A stretch of DNA of 64,000 bases from Candidatus Thiodictyon syntrophicum (GCF_002813775.1 NZ_CP020370.1:2877501-2941500); one strand, 5' to 3'; positions 42,776 to 51,378 are shown, counted from the first letter of the stretch. Program-made: numbers and translations. Notes: generated by a model not told the origin, from the sequence alone.

Positions 42776-43063
42776 ATGTTTGCTGTTACGTCGGAAGAGT
42801 CCGAGGCCCTTCAAGCCCTGGGTGCGCGCCTGCGCCGCCGCCGCCTGCTGGCCGGCGAGCCGCAACTGCGCGCCGCCGCCCGGATCGGCGTCTCATTGCC
42901 GACCTACCGCAAGCTGGAGCAGGGCAAGCCGGGGGCCCAGATCGGCCTCTGGGTGCGCGCGCTGCGGCTCTACGGCGCCCTCGACGACTTGGCCCTGCTG
43001 TTGCCCGAGTCCTTGTTCGATGAGGGCGCGACGCGCCAACGGGCCGCCCGGGGCGACCGATGA
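42776..43063 (+). CDS. HipB-like helix-turn-helix antitoxin
   Basis: 95 residues with a Cro/C1-type fold: LGARLRRRRLLAGEPQLRAA, then RIGVSLPTYRKLEQGKPG and a leucine-rich dimer tail. Its stop overlaps the HipA-like start by 4 bases (ATGA). A possible -10 (TATACT, 42741-42746) lies 30 bases before the ATG in an AT-rich stretch. As in other HipBA modules it should repress its own promoter and neutralise the kinase. Confidence 0.85.
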   Translation: MFAVTSEESEALQALGARLRRRRLLAGEPQLRAAARIGVSLPTYRKLEQGKPGAQIGLWVRALRLYGALDDLALLLPESLFDEGATRQRAARGDR

Positions 43064-44274
43064 TCGCCCTCCAGGTCTGGCTGCGCACGCTCGCCGGCGC
43101 CCTGCTGCCGGCCGGGGAGGTCCGTGTCGCGGACCCGGATCAGCGCCGCGGCGGTCTGCTGCGAGGTGAGTTTCGCTATCAGGCCGCGTTCCTGGACCAC
43201 CCGGACGCCTTCGCGCTCGACCCGCTGCACCTGCCCCTGAGCCCCGGCGTCTTCGCGGCCGAGCGCCCCCATGCCGGTATCCATGCCTGCTTCGAGGATT
43301 CCCTGCCGGACGCCTGGGGCCGGGGTCTCCTGATCCGCCGTCACGCACTCCCCCGGCACCGCCAGACCCCGCCGGAGCTGTTGGCCCTGCTTGGTGCCGA
43401 TGCGCTCGGCGCCCTCGCCTATACCACCGGTTCAGACGCTCCGACGCCATCGGCGGCGGCCCCCGCCCCCGCTCTGGAGTCACTCATCGAGGCGGCGGAA
43501 CGCTACGATCGGGACCCCGGCGCCTTGGATAGCCAGGACCTCGCCCGGCTGTTCCAGGCCGCCAGTTCCCCCGGCGGTGCCCGCCCCAAGCTGCTGATCG
43601 AACAGGCGGGGAAGGGCTGCATCGCCAAACTTGCCGCCGCCCGCGACGCGGTCGACATGGTGCGGGTGGAGGCCGCCTGTCTGGCCCTGGCGCGCGACGC
43701 CGGGCTGCGCGTGCCGGCCTTTCAGGTCGCGTCCTTCGGTCGGCGGTCCGCCCTGCTGGTGGAGCGCTTCGACCTGGCCCCCGCCGCCGGCCGCTACCAC
43801 GTCCTGAGCATCCAGACCTTGACCGGCGCCGAGGGCTACTACCAACTCGGCTACAGCGACCTCGCGGATTGCGTGCGCCGTGTCAGTGCCAGGCCCGAGA
43901 CGGATCTGCCGGCCCTCTACCGCCAGATGGCCTTCAACGCCCTACTCGGCAATACGGATGATCACCTGAAGAACTTCGCACTGCGCCGCGAACCCGCCGG
44001 CTGGCGCCTCACCCCCGCCTTTGACCTCTTGCCCGACGTCGCCCAGCGCGGGGAGCACTGCCTGCACTTTGGCCCCGTCGGCCATCGGCCCAGCCTGGTA
44101 GCGCTGCGGACCCTCGCCGGGGCCTTTGGACTCTCCGGGCAGCGGGCGGGGCGGACCCTGGCCGAGGTCGGCGCGGCCGTCGCCGGCTGGCGGGGGCGGT
44201 TCGACGAATACGGGGTACCGGCCGCGGACTGCGCGCGGCTGGGGCGGGATCTCGAGCGGCGCCTGGCAACCTAG
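43060..44274 (+). CDS. HipA-like serine/threonine kinase toxin
   Basis: 404 residues, normal for HipA. N-terminal 1 domain with FEDSLPDAWGRGLL, the glycine loop SSPGGARPK (P-loop), Lys of CIAKLAA, VERFD, catalytic loop LLGNTDDHLKNFAL (Asp300) and the metal-binding AFDLLPD. Members phosphorylate targets such as glutamyl- or tryptophanyl-tRNA synthetases and cause growth arrest. Translationally coupled to the HipB-like gene. The stop codon is overlapped by the convergent PagL-like gene. Confidence 0.9.
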   Translation: MIALQVWLRTLAGALLPAGEVRVADPDQRRGGLLRGEFRYQAAFLDHPDAFALDPLHLPLSPGVFAAERPHAGIHACFEDSLPDAWGRGLLIRRHALPRHRQTPPELLALLGADALGALAYTTGSDAPTPSAAAPAPALESLIEAAERYDRDPGALDSQDLARLFQAASSPGGARPKLLIEQAGKGCIAKLAAARDAVDMVRVEAACLALARDAGLRVPAFQVASFGRRSALLVERFDLAPAAGRYHVLSIQTLTGAEGYYQLGYSDLADCVRRVSARPETDLPALYRQMAFNALLGNTDDHLKNFALRREPAGWRLTPAFDLLPDVAQRGEHCLHFGPVGHRPSLVALRTLAGAFGLSGQRAGRTLAEVGAAVAGWRGRFDEYGVPAADCARLGRDLERRLAT

Positions 44275-44855
44275 AAGTGGTACTGGAAGCGTAACTGTTG
44301 GAAATTGATCCCGGGGTTGGGATGATCGATACCGGCATTGGACAGGTGCTGCATACAGTAGCTCAGGTCATATTGGCCGCGGGCGCCGAAGCGAAAGCCC
44401 ACCGCGACCTGATCGGCGAATTGGAAACTGGTGCTGAAACGGATGCGGTCCGAGATGTCCTTGTCGCTGAGGAGGTGGGCGCCGATGGCTAGCTCTACAT
44501 AGGGGATGACGCCGAACTGCGTGCTCACCCGCTGCAGCCGGAACACCGGCGTCAAGCTCACGTCGGTCACTTCATGGTCAACCAGGCGGTCCAGGGTACG
44601 CCAGTAACCGACCGCGACCTCCCAATAGCCGCCGAGTGACCAGTGGTCGCTGATCCGCCAGCTTTTTTTCCACTTCCACTGCGCGCCGATGCGGGCCAGT
44701 TCGGTCGGGGCATGATGGGTGGCGAAGGAGCGGCCCACTTCAAATGAAACGCTATCGACGGCGCAGCTTGGAGCGGCCGTCAGCGTCAGGATAACGAAGA
44801 GGTTGAACGGGTGAGTGAGGGAGGCGTAATTCTTATTATCGTCAATGCAGGACAT
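44271..44855 (-). CDS. PagL-like lipid A 3-O-deacylase
   Basis: 194 residues from the ATG at 44855 (with AAGGGGAGA somewhat far upstream); an ATG at 44915 lies inside a repeat element and was rejected. Signal peptide (to about residue 32), then an eight-strand outer-membrane barrel ending in aromatic Phe. The acyloxyacyl-hydrolase signature MQHLSNAGIDHPNPG carries the catalytic His170 and Ser172. The position equivalent to the third residue of the Pseudomonas triad (Glu140) is Asn184 here. Removes the 3-linked acyl chain of lipid A in the outer membrane. Convergent with HipA, overlapping 4 bases. Confidence 0.85.
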   Translation of the reverse strand: MSCIDDNKNYASLTHPFNLFVILTLTAAPSCAVDSVSFEVGRSFATHHAPTELARIGAQWKWKKSWRISDHWSLGGYWEVAVGYWRTLDRLVDHEVTDVSLTPVFRLQRVSTQFGVIPYVELAIGAHLLSDKDISDRIRFSTSFQFADQVAVGFRFGARGQYDLSYCMQHLSNAGIDHPNPGINFQQLRFQYHF

Positions 44856-44881
44856 AACGATTGTCGTCTCCCCTTGGATTT

Positions 44882-44976
44882 CGTTGTCGTTGTCGTAATC
44901 GGAGAAGCGATGCAATTTGGGGTGCGGAGAGAATCCGGGGCGCCACGATCACCTCGATTACGACAACGACAATGAC
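44882..44976. repeat. Hexamer palindrome element, copy B
   Basis: Left arm 44882-44901 (CGTTGTCGTTGTCGTAATCG) and right arm 44955-44976 are inverted (19 of 20 in the matched part), flanking a 53-base core that contains GAGAGAATCCGGGGCGCCAC. It lies between the divergent promoter side of the PagL-like gene and the family 3 repeat. Confidence 0.9.
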
Positions 44977-45043
44977 CGCCGCGGGGCGCCAGCATAGCGC
45001 TAAAGCGCCAGGCTTGCCAAGGTTTTTCAGTGCTGTATCAGCG

Positions 45044-45170
45044 ATGAAAGGCCCTTGTGGGAGCGGCCTGCGGCCGCGCTGCGGCGCTGCGGCGAACGCC
45101 GACGCCGCGTTCCGCACGCGGCCCGTCGCGGCTGAAGCCGCTCCCACAGTGTCGCTGCGCGACGTTCAGG
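45044..45170. repeat. Family 3 repeat, inverted partial copy
   Basis: TGAAAGGCCCTTGTGGGAGC ... GTGTCGCTGCGCGACGTTCA is the reverse complement of 40966-41095 with a modest number of changes. It precedes the 3' end of the LOG-domain gene. Confidence 0.85.
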
Positions 45171-45232
45171 GTAAGCGTCGGCCTCTGGTCGCGGCCTCAG
45201 GGTCCGCCGTGTGGCGGAACGCGCCTTGAGGA

Positions 45233-47164
45233 TCAGCCCAGGCGCAGGGTCTTTTTGTAGAAGCGCGGGACCTCGTCGGGGTCGGAGGTCATGAGGATGT
45301 TGTCGAGCAGCCAGCCGGGGGTGCGGCCGGCGCGGACCATGCGGGTGAGTTGGGTCTTCAAGCCCTCCCAGTAGAAGTCGCCGCCGGAGCTGTCGAGGAA
45401 GACCACGGGGCTGGCCTCGATGACGCCGAGCTTCATATCGGTCAGGGTCAGTCCGATCTCCTCCAGGGTGCCGACGCCGCCGATCAGGAAGATGTGGAAG
45501 CTCGCGATCTCAAACCAGCGCTGGCGCGATTGCCGACTGCGCGCCTGGAAGGTCTGGTAGAAGTCGGCGGTCTTGTTGGTCTCCTGGTCCATGGTCTCGA
45601 TGAAGCTGGAGCCGGCCATGAGGCCCAGCCGGTGGGCGGTGTTGGTGACCTGCTGCATGGACCCGGGGCCGCCGCCGGTGAGGATGCCGATGTCGTTGCC
45701 GAACAGCCCCTGAAGGTTTTCGATCAGTCGTTCGGTGTGCGTGATCTCCTGATCACTCAATGGTTTGATGGAGCCGTAGATGGCGAAGACCAGGGCGGAG
45801 CGGAAGCGGTCGAGCTTGTCCGGGGTGGTGAAATAGCCGCGCAGGCCGCGGAAGGCGTGGCGTACCACATGGGTGCGGGCCTCGTTGCACCAGTAGACCT
45901 CCAGCCCCAGGCCCTCGTAGTCCGCCAGGCGGCCGTGGTCGCGGTCGGAGAGGAAGACGCCGTGCTCAAAGGAGGGGCGGCGAAAGCACAGGCGGGCGAT
46001 CTTGCGGCGCAGGGCCGCGGCGCAGATCTCGGTGTGCTCGATGAGGTTGGGGAAGTAGCCGAGCAACAGGGTGGCCGCGGCGCCGTCCGGGAGTTGGTCC
46101 AGCGGGGCGGCGCTTTCAGTGGGCACCGGGTAGTGCTCGGCCGCGGCGCGGGGGCTGCCGGGGTTGTCCTCGCGGGCGCACAGCAGGTCGGGCGCGGCAC
46201 CGCGCAGCAGGGCGGCGGGGTCGGTGGTGGCGGCCATCAGGCGGTGACAGTCCCCGGTCATGAGGGGCGAGGCCTCCAGCCGGTCGAAGACCTGGAGCAG
46301 CGCCCGGTACTCGGGCTCGGCGGCGCTCGGCTGGGCCCGGGGCCCGCCGTACCAGTAGCGGTGCTCCGGCTCCAGGCGGGTCGCCTCGTGGACGGTGGCG
46401 GCGACCGTGGGATTGACGATGAGCTGGTCGGAGCGGTTGATGAACTCCAGATAGACGTTGGTGCCGCGGGTGGAGACCGGGTCCAGCACCGTCGCCTGGA
46501 GGTGGAAGCCCAGCGAGTCATCCAGGTTCTGGAGCACGACATAGTGGCGGTGCAGGAACATGGAGCAGGCGGTGACCAGGCCGTCCATGGGCGCCAGCTC
46601 GATGTTGTCGACGGCGGTGCGGACCTGGAGCCGGTTGAGTAATTCCTTTCCGTCGGCGTGGTTGGCGACGGCGGTGACCTCGTCGAACGTCAGCGGCTTG
46701 CGGAAGCGGAACACCTGTTGCTGGGGGCGCAGGATCAGGTAGCCGTGGGCGTCGAGTGAAAAGCCGGTCGGTACCTGGAGCTGGTTGTCCCGGATCAGGC
46801 CGTGGATCTCGGTGGAACTGAGCCGCGTGTCTTGGGGGCAGAAGACCAGCCGGCCGACCGCCAGCCCCGGCACCACCAGCCGGTCCAGGTGCTCGGCCAT
46901 GCCGTAGGCGTGGATGGCGGCGACCACGGCCAGGCGCAGGTCGCAGGAGCGACCGTTGAAAACCGGGTCACCCAGCGGGGTGATGTTGATCCCGAGCCGC
47001 GCCAGGCGGCTGCGGGCGGCGAAGACCAGTTCGGACTCACGCCCCCGGACCAGGTCGTGGAAGCGGCGGGGGAGGTTGAAGTGTGCCTCCACCACCAGGG
47101 CGTCGCCCTCGTGTCCGTGGACCTTGGTCAGCCAGCCGTCGTCGGTTTCGGGTGTTGCGTACAT
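45233..47164 (-). CDS. LOG-family Rossmann protein with long N-terminal extension
   Basis: 643 residues, about three times the size of ordinary LOG (lysine-decarboxylase-like, cytokinin phosphoribohydrolase) proteins. The LOG domain is at the C-terminus: GGGPGSM (497-503), FIETMDQETNK, and GGVGTLEEI (562-570, matching PGGxGTxxE with the first Pro replaced). The N-terminal 450 residues are unfamiliar; they have no membrane segment and contain HRHYVVLQNLDDSLGF and DPVSTRGTNVYLEF. The LOG fold cleaves nucleoside monophosphates into base and ribose-5-phosphate. The extension might confer a different nucleotide substrate. Orphan. Confidence 0.83.
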   Translation of the reverse strand: MYATPETDDGWLTKVHGHEGDALVVEAHFNLPRRFHDLVRGRESELVFAARSRLARLGINITPLGDPVFNGRSCDLRLAVVAAIHAYGMAEHLDRLVVPGLAVGRLVFCPQDTRLSSTEIHGLIRDNQLQVPTGFSLDAHGYLILRPQQQVFRFRKPLTFDEVTAVANHADGKELLNRLQVRTAVDNIELAPMDGLVTACSMFLHRHYVVLQNLDDSLGFHLQATVLDPVSTRGTNVYLEFINRSDQLIVNPTVAATVHEATRLEPEHRYWYGGPRAQPSAAEPEYRALLQVFDRLEASPLMTGDCHRLMAATTDPAALLRGAAPDLLCAREDNPGSPRAAAEHYPVPTESAAPLDQLPDGAAATLLLGYFPNLIEHTEICAAALRRKIARLCFRRPSFEHGVFLSDRDHGRLADYEGLGLEVYWCNEARTHVVRHAFRGLRGYFTTPDKLDRFRSALVFAIYGSIKPLSDQEITHTERLIENLQGLFGNDIGILTGGGPGSMQQVTNTAHRLGLMAGSSFIETMDQETNKTADFYQTFQARSRQSRQRWFEIASFHIFLIGGVGTLEEIGLTLTDMKLGVIEASPVVFLDSSGGDFYWEGLKTQLTRMVRAGRTPGWLLDNILMTSDPDEVPRFYKKTLRLG

Positions 47165-47201
47165 CGGGTGTCCTCGCGCGTCGGTTCAGCCCAGAAAACA
47201 G

Positions 47202-47339
47202 TTTGGCCACAAATGAACGCGAATTGACGCAAATAATCAGAGACTTGGCCTTTGCTGCATGTTTCCCGTCCGGGCGATGCCCGCGACGACGCTAACCAGC
47301 AGACTTATTTGCGCTTATTTGCGTTCATTTGCGGCCAAA
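47202..47339. repeat. GCGCAAATAA inverted repeat
   Basis: Left 47202-47236 (TTTGGCCACAAATGAACGCG..) and right 47305-47339 are inverted with about 30 of 35 matches. It lies between the LOG gene promoter side and the secreted unknown gene. Confidence 0.75.
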
Positions 47340-47356
47340 TACTCGTTATTCTTGGT

Positions 47357-47974
47357 TTATTGATCGCGGTCGGCCCTTCCCCGGTCGGCCGCGTCGTCTT
47401 CGACCTGCAACAGTTCCATGGTGGCCGCCCCATCCGCAAAACCCTGGACCCAGGTCAGGTCATCGACGCCGCTGACCAGCATGAAGATGCCGACCGCCCG
47501 GTAGCGGCTGGCCAGAGGGCCGACGATGCGGTCCCGATCGATCAGGAAGTCCAGTGCACCCGGTTTGCTGTCCGGGCGCAGCGCCTTGATCGAGTCGTTC
47601 AGCAGTCGGGACTCGGGTGCCTTGTTCAGGGTTGGCAGACTGCCGAAGACATTGAAATCAGACCCCCCGAAGCTGCCGTAATTGCTGCCCTTCAGGAGCA
47701 CATGCAGGGCGCCGCGCAGGGGGTCATGGGTATTTTCCGACCAGCCGAGCCCCAGGGTCGGATCGGTGGCCGTGAAGGTGAGGGTGCTGTCCGCGGCGGG
47801 GGCGAAGGTCTTGGGGTCCGGGGCATAGTCCACCTGATCGCCCGCAAAGGTGAAATTCGCCACCGTCTGTTCGGTGGTCAGCAGACCGGCGGACGCGGGC
47901 GGGGCGCAGCAGGCGGCGAGAGCGATCAGGCCGCCGCGGGCCAGCCGCCGGCCCGGGACTGCGGCCGTCCTCAC
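47357..47974 (-). CDS. Secreted hypothetical protein coupled to glutathione peroxidase
   Basis: 205 residues from a GTG at 47974 whose last two bases are the first two of the upstream TGA stop (GTGA overlap), so translation is coupled to the peroxidase. A signal peptide (RRLARGGLIALAACCAPPASA) is followed by a beta-rich domain (ANFTFAGDQVDYAPD, LTFTATDPTLGLGWSENTHD, LKGSNYGSFGGSDF) and an acidic C-terminus. No sorting tail. It resembles the main domain of some PEP-CTERM proteins without the tail, but I do not recognise a family. Confidence 0.72.
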   Translation of the reverse strand: MRTAAVPGRRLARGGLIALAACCAPPASAGLLTTEQTVANFTFAGDQVDYAPDPKTFAPAADSTLTFTATDPTLGLGWSENTHDPLRGALHVLLKGSNYGSFGGSDFNVFGSLPTLNKAPESRLLNDSIKALRPDSKPGALDFLIDRDRIVGPLASRYRAVGIFMLVSGVDDLTWVQGFADGAATMELLQVEDDAADRGRADRDQ

Positions 47975-48528
47975 AGCAGCTTTTCGATCGCCCGCACCAG
48001 CTTGTCGCTCTCCGGCGCGGTGATGCTCCCGTAGTAGTCGACATAGTTGCCGTCGCGATCGATCAGGTACTTGTAGAAATTCCACTTGGGGTAGGGGGCG
48101 CCGGCGGCGGCCAGGCGCTCGAACAGCGGGGTGGCGGTGCCCTTGGTGACGCTGACCTTCTCGAACATCGGGAACTCGACCGAGTAGGTGAGTCGGCAGA
48201 ACTTCTGGATCTCCTCCTCGCTGCCGGGCTCCTGCTTCATGAAGTCGTTGGAGGGGAATCCGAGCACCACCAGACCGCGGTCCTGGTACTTGCGATAGAG
48301 GGCCTCCAGCCCCTCATACTGGGGCGTGAAGCCGCACTTGCTGGCGGTGTTGACCACCAGGATCACCTTGCCGCGATAGGTCTCGCAGAGGTTGACGGAC
48401 TCCTCGCCGGCGAGGCGCCGGACGCTGAGGTCGAGCAGCGGCGGACAGGCCGGGCCCGGCGGCGGGGTGTCGGCGGCGACGCCCCCGCTGATGGCGGCCA
48501 GGCCGATGGCGAACAGTGTGGTCTTCAT
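47971..48528 (-). CDS. Periplasmic glutathione peroxidase, thioredoxin type
   Basis: 185 residues from the ATG at 48528. N-terminal signal peptide (MKTTLFAIGLAAISGGVAA), then the peroxidase fold with peroxidatic Cys65 (NTASKCGFTPQY), Gln99 of KQEPG, resolving Cys111 (IQKFCRLTY, equivalent to yeast Gpx3 Cys82) and the Trp of KWNFYKYL. The usual FPCNQF reads FPSNDF. The two cysteines indicate a thioredoxin-like reduction cycle despite the family name. Reduces hydroperoxides outside the cytoplasm. First gene of a unit with the secreted unknown. Confidence 0.9.
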   Translation of the reverse strand: MKTTLFAIGLAAISGGVAADTPPPGPACPPLLDLSVRRLAGEESVNLCETYRGKVILVVNTASKCGFTPQYEGLEALYRKYQDRGLVVLGFPSNDFMKQEPGSEEEIQKFCRLTYSVEFPMFEKVSVTKGTATPLFERLAAAGAPYPKWNFYKYLIDRDGNYVDYYGSITAPESDKLVRAIEKLL

Positions 48529-48751
48529 GATGGATGCTCCCGGGTGAACAATGTTTGACCAAGGGGACATGGTGGGCACCGCTGAAAATGCAATCATACC
48601 CCCTGCCTGCGTCAGTTTGGGGTCAAGGCGCGGCAGTCGCGGGGCGCTTTGAATGCGGGCCGCCCGGACCAATCTCCCGGACAACCGGTGACGGGGGGCC
48701 TGCGCTGCCCGGCACCTCGATTCGGCAACCCCGGGCAGGAATGAGGCAACG

Positions 48752-49495
48752 ATGAGAGATTGGGTCAAAGGTACAGTGGTCGGCAGGCACGTCTGGACGG
48801 ACGGTCTCTTCAGCATCCAGTTCGACGCCCCGGTGGCCGACTTCAGGGCGGGCCAGTACGTCAAGATTGCCCTGGACATCGACGGCGAACGGGTGAGTCG
48901 GGCCTACTCACTGGTCAGCCCCCCGCAGGACCGGCCGCTGGAGGTCCTGTTCAACGAGGTACCGGGCGGCCCCTTTACCCCCTACCTGTCGGGCCTCAAG
49001 TTGGGTGACCCGGTATGGGTCTCCGCCCAGCCCGGGGGCATCTTCACCCTCGAGTTCGTGTTGCCCGCCGACAGCCTGTGGCTGCTGGCCACCGGTACGG
49101 GCGTCGGTGTCTATCTCTCCATGCTGCGCACCCCGGACCCCTGGGAGCGCTTCCGGCGCGTGGTCCTGGTCCACGGCGTGCGCAACGTCGCCGATCTGGT
49201 CTACGGCGAGACCATCGCCGCCATCGCCGCGCGCTACGGCGAGCGTTTTGTCATGGTCCCGGCGGTCACCCGGGAGCCCTATGCCCCTGGTCTGAATGGG
49301 CGCATCACCGATCTGCTGAACAGCGGGGCACTGGAGGAGCGGGCGGGTACGGGCATCGCGGCGGCGTCCAGCCACGTCATGCTGTGCGGCAACTCGGCCA
49401 TGATCAAGGATGCCAAGGTGATCCTGGAGGGGCGCGGACTGGTCCGTCACCGGCGCCACGTGCCGGGTCAGTACAGCGCTGAGCACTATCACTGA
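48752..49495 (+). CDS. fpr: Ferredoxin-NADP(+) reductase
   Basis: 247 residues, normal for bacterial Fpr. The FAD-binding barrel has SRAYSLVSPP and the NADP-binding lobe has LLATGTGVGVYLSML; LVHGVRNVADLVY and LCGNSAMIKDAKVIL follow. The C-terminal AEHYH is close to the AEHYW end of the E. coli enzyme. Transfers electrons between NADPH and ferredoxin/flavodoxin, important for redox stress and FeS repair. Divergent from the glutathione peroxidase operon with a 223-base gap that could hold a shared oxidative-stress promoter region, although no SoxR or OxyR site was identified. Confidence 0.93.
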   Translation: MRDWVKGTVVGRHVWTDGLFSIQFDAPVADFRAGQYVKIALDIDGERVSRAYSLVSPPQDRPLEVLFNEVPGGPFTPYLSGLKLGDPVWVSAQPGGIFTLEFVLPADSLWLLATGTGVGVYLSMLRTPDPWERFRRVVLVHGVRNVADLVYGETIAAIAARYGERFVMVPAVTREPYAPGLNGRITDLLNSGALEERAGTGIAAASSHVMLCGNSAMIKDAKVILEGRGLVRHRRHVPGQYSAEHYH

Positions 49496-49787
49496 GCGGG
49501 AGGGTCGGCCGCTGCCTGATCCGCCGCTGCGCGGGTAAGGCGCGCGGCCGGTCACAGCGGCGATTCCCGTTTCGTGCCGAGGTCCTGCGCGTCCGCGATC
49601 CCGCTGCACCAGATCAGGCCCGGGAGCCCTGAGCGGATTCGCAAAACCTCGCGGCCTCGATCACAATGGCAGCCACTGCGACCCGCGTACCGCGCAGCGG
49701 AAGTTCCGATACCAGTCTGGCGGGCGAACCAGCGTAGCGCAGTCCCCCAGCGGCGCGGGCTTCGGTGGATTTTATTCCCGCTCGTCG
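49496..49787. other. Gene-free stretch after fpr
   Basis: About 290 bases with no gene. It is GC-rich and contains only short imperfect palindromes before the nested element at 49788. Confidence 0.35.
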
Positions 49788-49918
49788 GCTTGATCATAAC
49801 TCCGGCCACCTCGGGGGGGGCATCCGTCGCGGCCTGGGGGCCGCTCCTACGGCGCACGAGCGGCCCCAGGCCGCGACGGGTTGCCGCAAGCGCGCCGTGG
49901 CCGGAGTTATGATCAAGG
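49788..49918. repeat. Nested palindrome, family 1, third inner sequence
   Basis: Outer arms CTTGATCATAACTCCGGCCA (about 49789-49809) and its inverse at 49897-49917 match 21 of 21. The inner inverted pair (49825-49846 and 49858-49878, CGTCGCGGCCTGGGGGCCGC) differs from the inner palindromes at 8.2, 15.5 and 33.2 kb. Confidence 0.88.
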
Positions 49919-49983
49919 CTCGCTCGTCCACCCCACCGGCCGCAGTTACGCTGAAGGCCAAGTGCACCCGAGGTACGGCAAGC

Positions 49984-51321
49984 ATGTCGTCGCAGATCAT
50001 TCCCGAAGCCAATTATCTCATGCGTATGGCCGATGGGACCATCAAGCAGGTCAATCCCTTCACTCACACTGAAGTCTGGACCGTACCGGGCCGGGGGAAT
50101 CGGCCGCTGGGGGTGATGTCAGCCAATCCGGCACCGCTCGATCCGGCGCAGCATGATGCCCACTGTTCGTTTTGTGCCCGCCGTTATCTGGAGACGCCGC
50201 CCGAGAAGGCGCGGTTGATCGATACCGAGCAGGGTGTCGCGACGCTGCGCCAACTGCCGGCCGCGAACCTGTTTGACACGGTGGCGCAATTTCGCCGCAT
50301 TCCCAATCTGTTCGAGATCGTGTCCTTCGACTACTGGCAGAAGAACTTCGACTACCGGATGCCGGAACACCTCGCCGCGCACCAGCGCAGCTATCTGGCC
50401 GCGGAAGCGGGCCGTCGGCACGTACTGCAAGTGGTGGAGCAGCGTTTGCGGGCCACCGGGCTCACTGAGGACGAGTGCCGGCTGCTGTCCGTTGACGAGC
50501 GTCTGCAACTGTCCAACGCCTTCTTCGGCGGCGGCCATGAAGTTATCGTCGCCCGCCGCCATTTCACCGATGGCGCCACCCATGACGATCAACTGGCGTC
50601 CTCGGGCACCCTGACCCCCGACGAGCACGACCGGTACATGAGCTTCACGGTCGATGCCCTGCGTGAGGTGTATGCCAACAACCGCTATGTCCGCTATGTC
50701 GCGGTATTCCAGAACTGGCTGAAACAGGCGGGCGCCTCATTTGATCATCTGCACAAACAGTTGGTGGCGATCGACGAGCGCGGGGTGCAGAACGAGTTGG
50801 CCTTGCTGCGGGTGCGGGACAATCCGAATATCTACAATGAAGCAGCGGTGAATTTCGCCGGCTACCGCAATCTGGTGGTGGCCGAAAACGACCACGCCGT
50901 CGCCTTTGCCGGCTTCGGCCACCGCTACCCGACATTGGAGATCTTCTCCAAGAGCGAGCACAGCCAGCCGTGGGACCACTGCGCGGAGGAACTGCGCGGT
51001 ATTTCCGATCTGGTGCACGCCTGCCATGCCGCCGCCGGGCCGGGCATCCCCTGTAATGAGGAGTGGCACTACAAGCCGCCCGATGTGGCCCTGCCGATGC
51101 CCTGGCGCATCCTGATCAAATGGCGCGTCTCGACGGCGGCGGGATTCGAAGGCGGCACCAGGATCTATGTCAATACGATCGATCCGGAGGCCCTGCGCGA
51201 CCGGGTGGTCCCGCGGCTGTTCCAACTCAAGAATGAGGGGCAGATCGCGGCGATGAAAATCGCCTTTGAATGCGCCTGCACGCCCAACTGCCTGCGCTAC
51301 AACCCCGCGGTGCGCAAGTAG
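49984..51321 (+). CDS. DUF4921 / galactose-1-phosphate uridylyltransferase-like protein
   Basis: 445 residues from the ATG at 49984; the frame is open upstream only through repeat sequence. The start MRMADGTIKQVNPFTHTEVW is characteristic of the DUF4921 family. A zinc-like CSFCARR pair occurs early and CACTPNC near the end. The central SFDHLHKQLV matches the histidine-triad active site (HxHxQ) of GalT-type nucleotidyltransferases. Probably transfers or hydrolyses nucleotidyl groups, perhaps of sugar phosphates; the substrate is unknown. Orphan between repeat elements. Confidence 0.83.
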   Translation: MSSQIIPEANYLMRMADGTIKQVNPFTHTEVWTVPGRGNRPLGVMSANPAPLDPAQHDAHCSFCARRYLETPPEKARLIDTEQGVATLRQLPAANLFDTVAQFRRIPNLFEIVSFDYWQKNFDYRMPEHLAAHQRSYLAAEAGRRHVLQVVEQRLRATGLTEDECRLLSVDERLQLSNAFFGGGHEVIVARRHFTDGATHDDQLASSGTLTPDEHDRYMSFTVDALREVYANNRYVRYVAVFQNWLKQAGASFDHLHKQLVAIDERGVQNELALLRVRDNPNIYNEAAVNFAGYRNLVVAENDHAVAFAGFGHRYPTLEIFSKSEHSQPWDHCAEELRGISDLVHACHAAAGPGIPCNEEWHYKPPDVALPMPWRILIKWRVSTAAGFEGGTRIYVNTIDPEALRDRVVPRLFQLKNEGQIAAMKIAFECACTPNCLRYNPAVRK

Positions 51322-51378
51322 GCCGCGGCGCGCGGCGGGGTTGCGGATCAGTCAAGACAAGTTAAACACAAACACAAT

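Noticed and set aside
44856-44915. N-terminal extension MHRFSDYDNDNEIQGETTIV of the PagL-like protein
   Set aside because: These residues translate the hexamer repeat element. The signal peptide begins after the later ATG.
45350-46642. Plus-strand frame of 430 codons
   Set aside because: Antisense of the LOG-domain gene, rich in Gly/Val/Gln without motifs.
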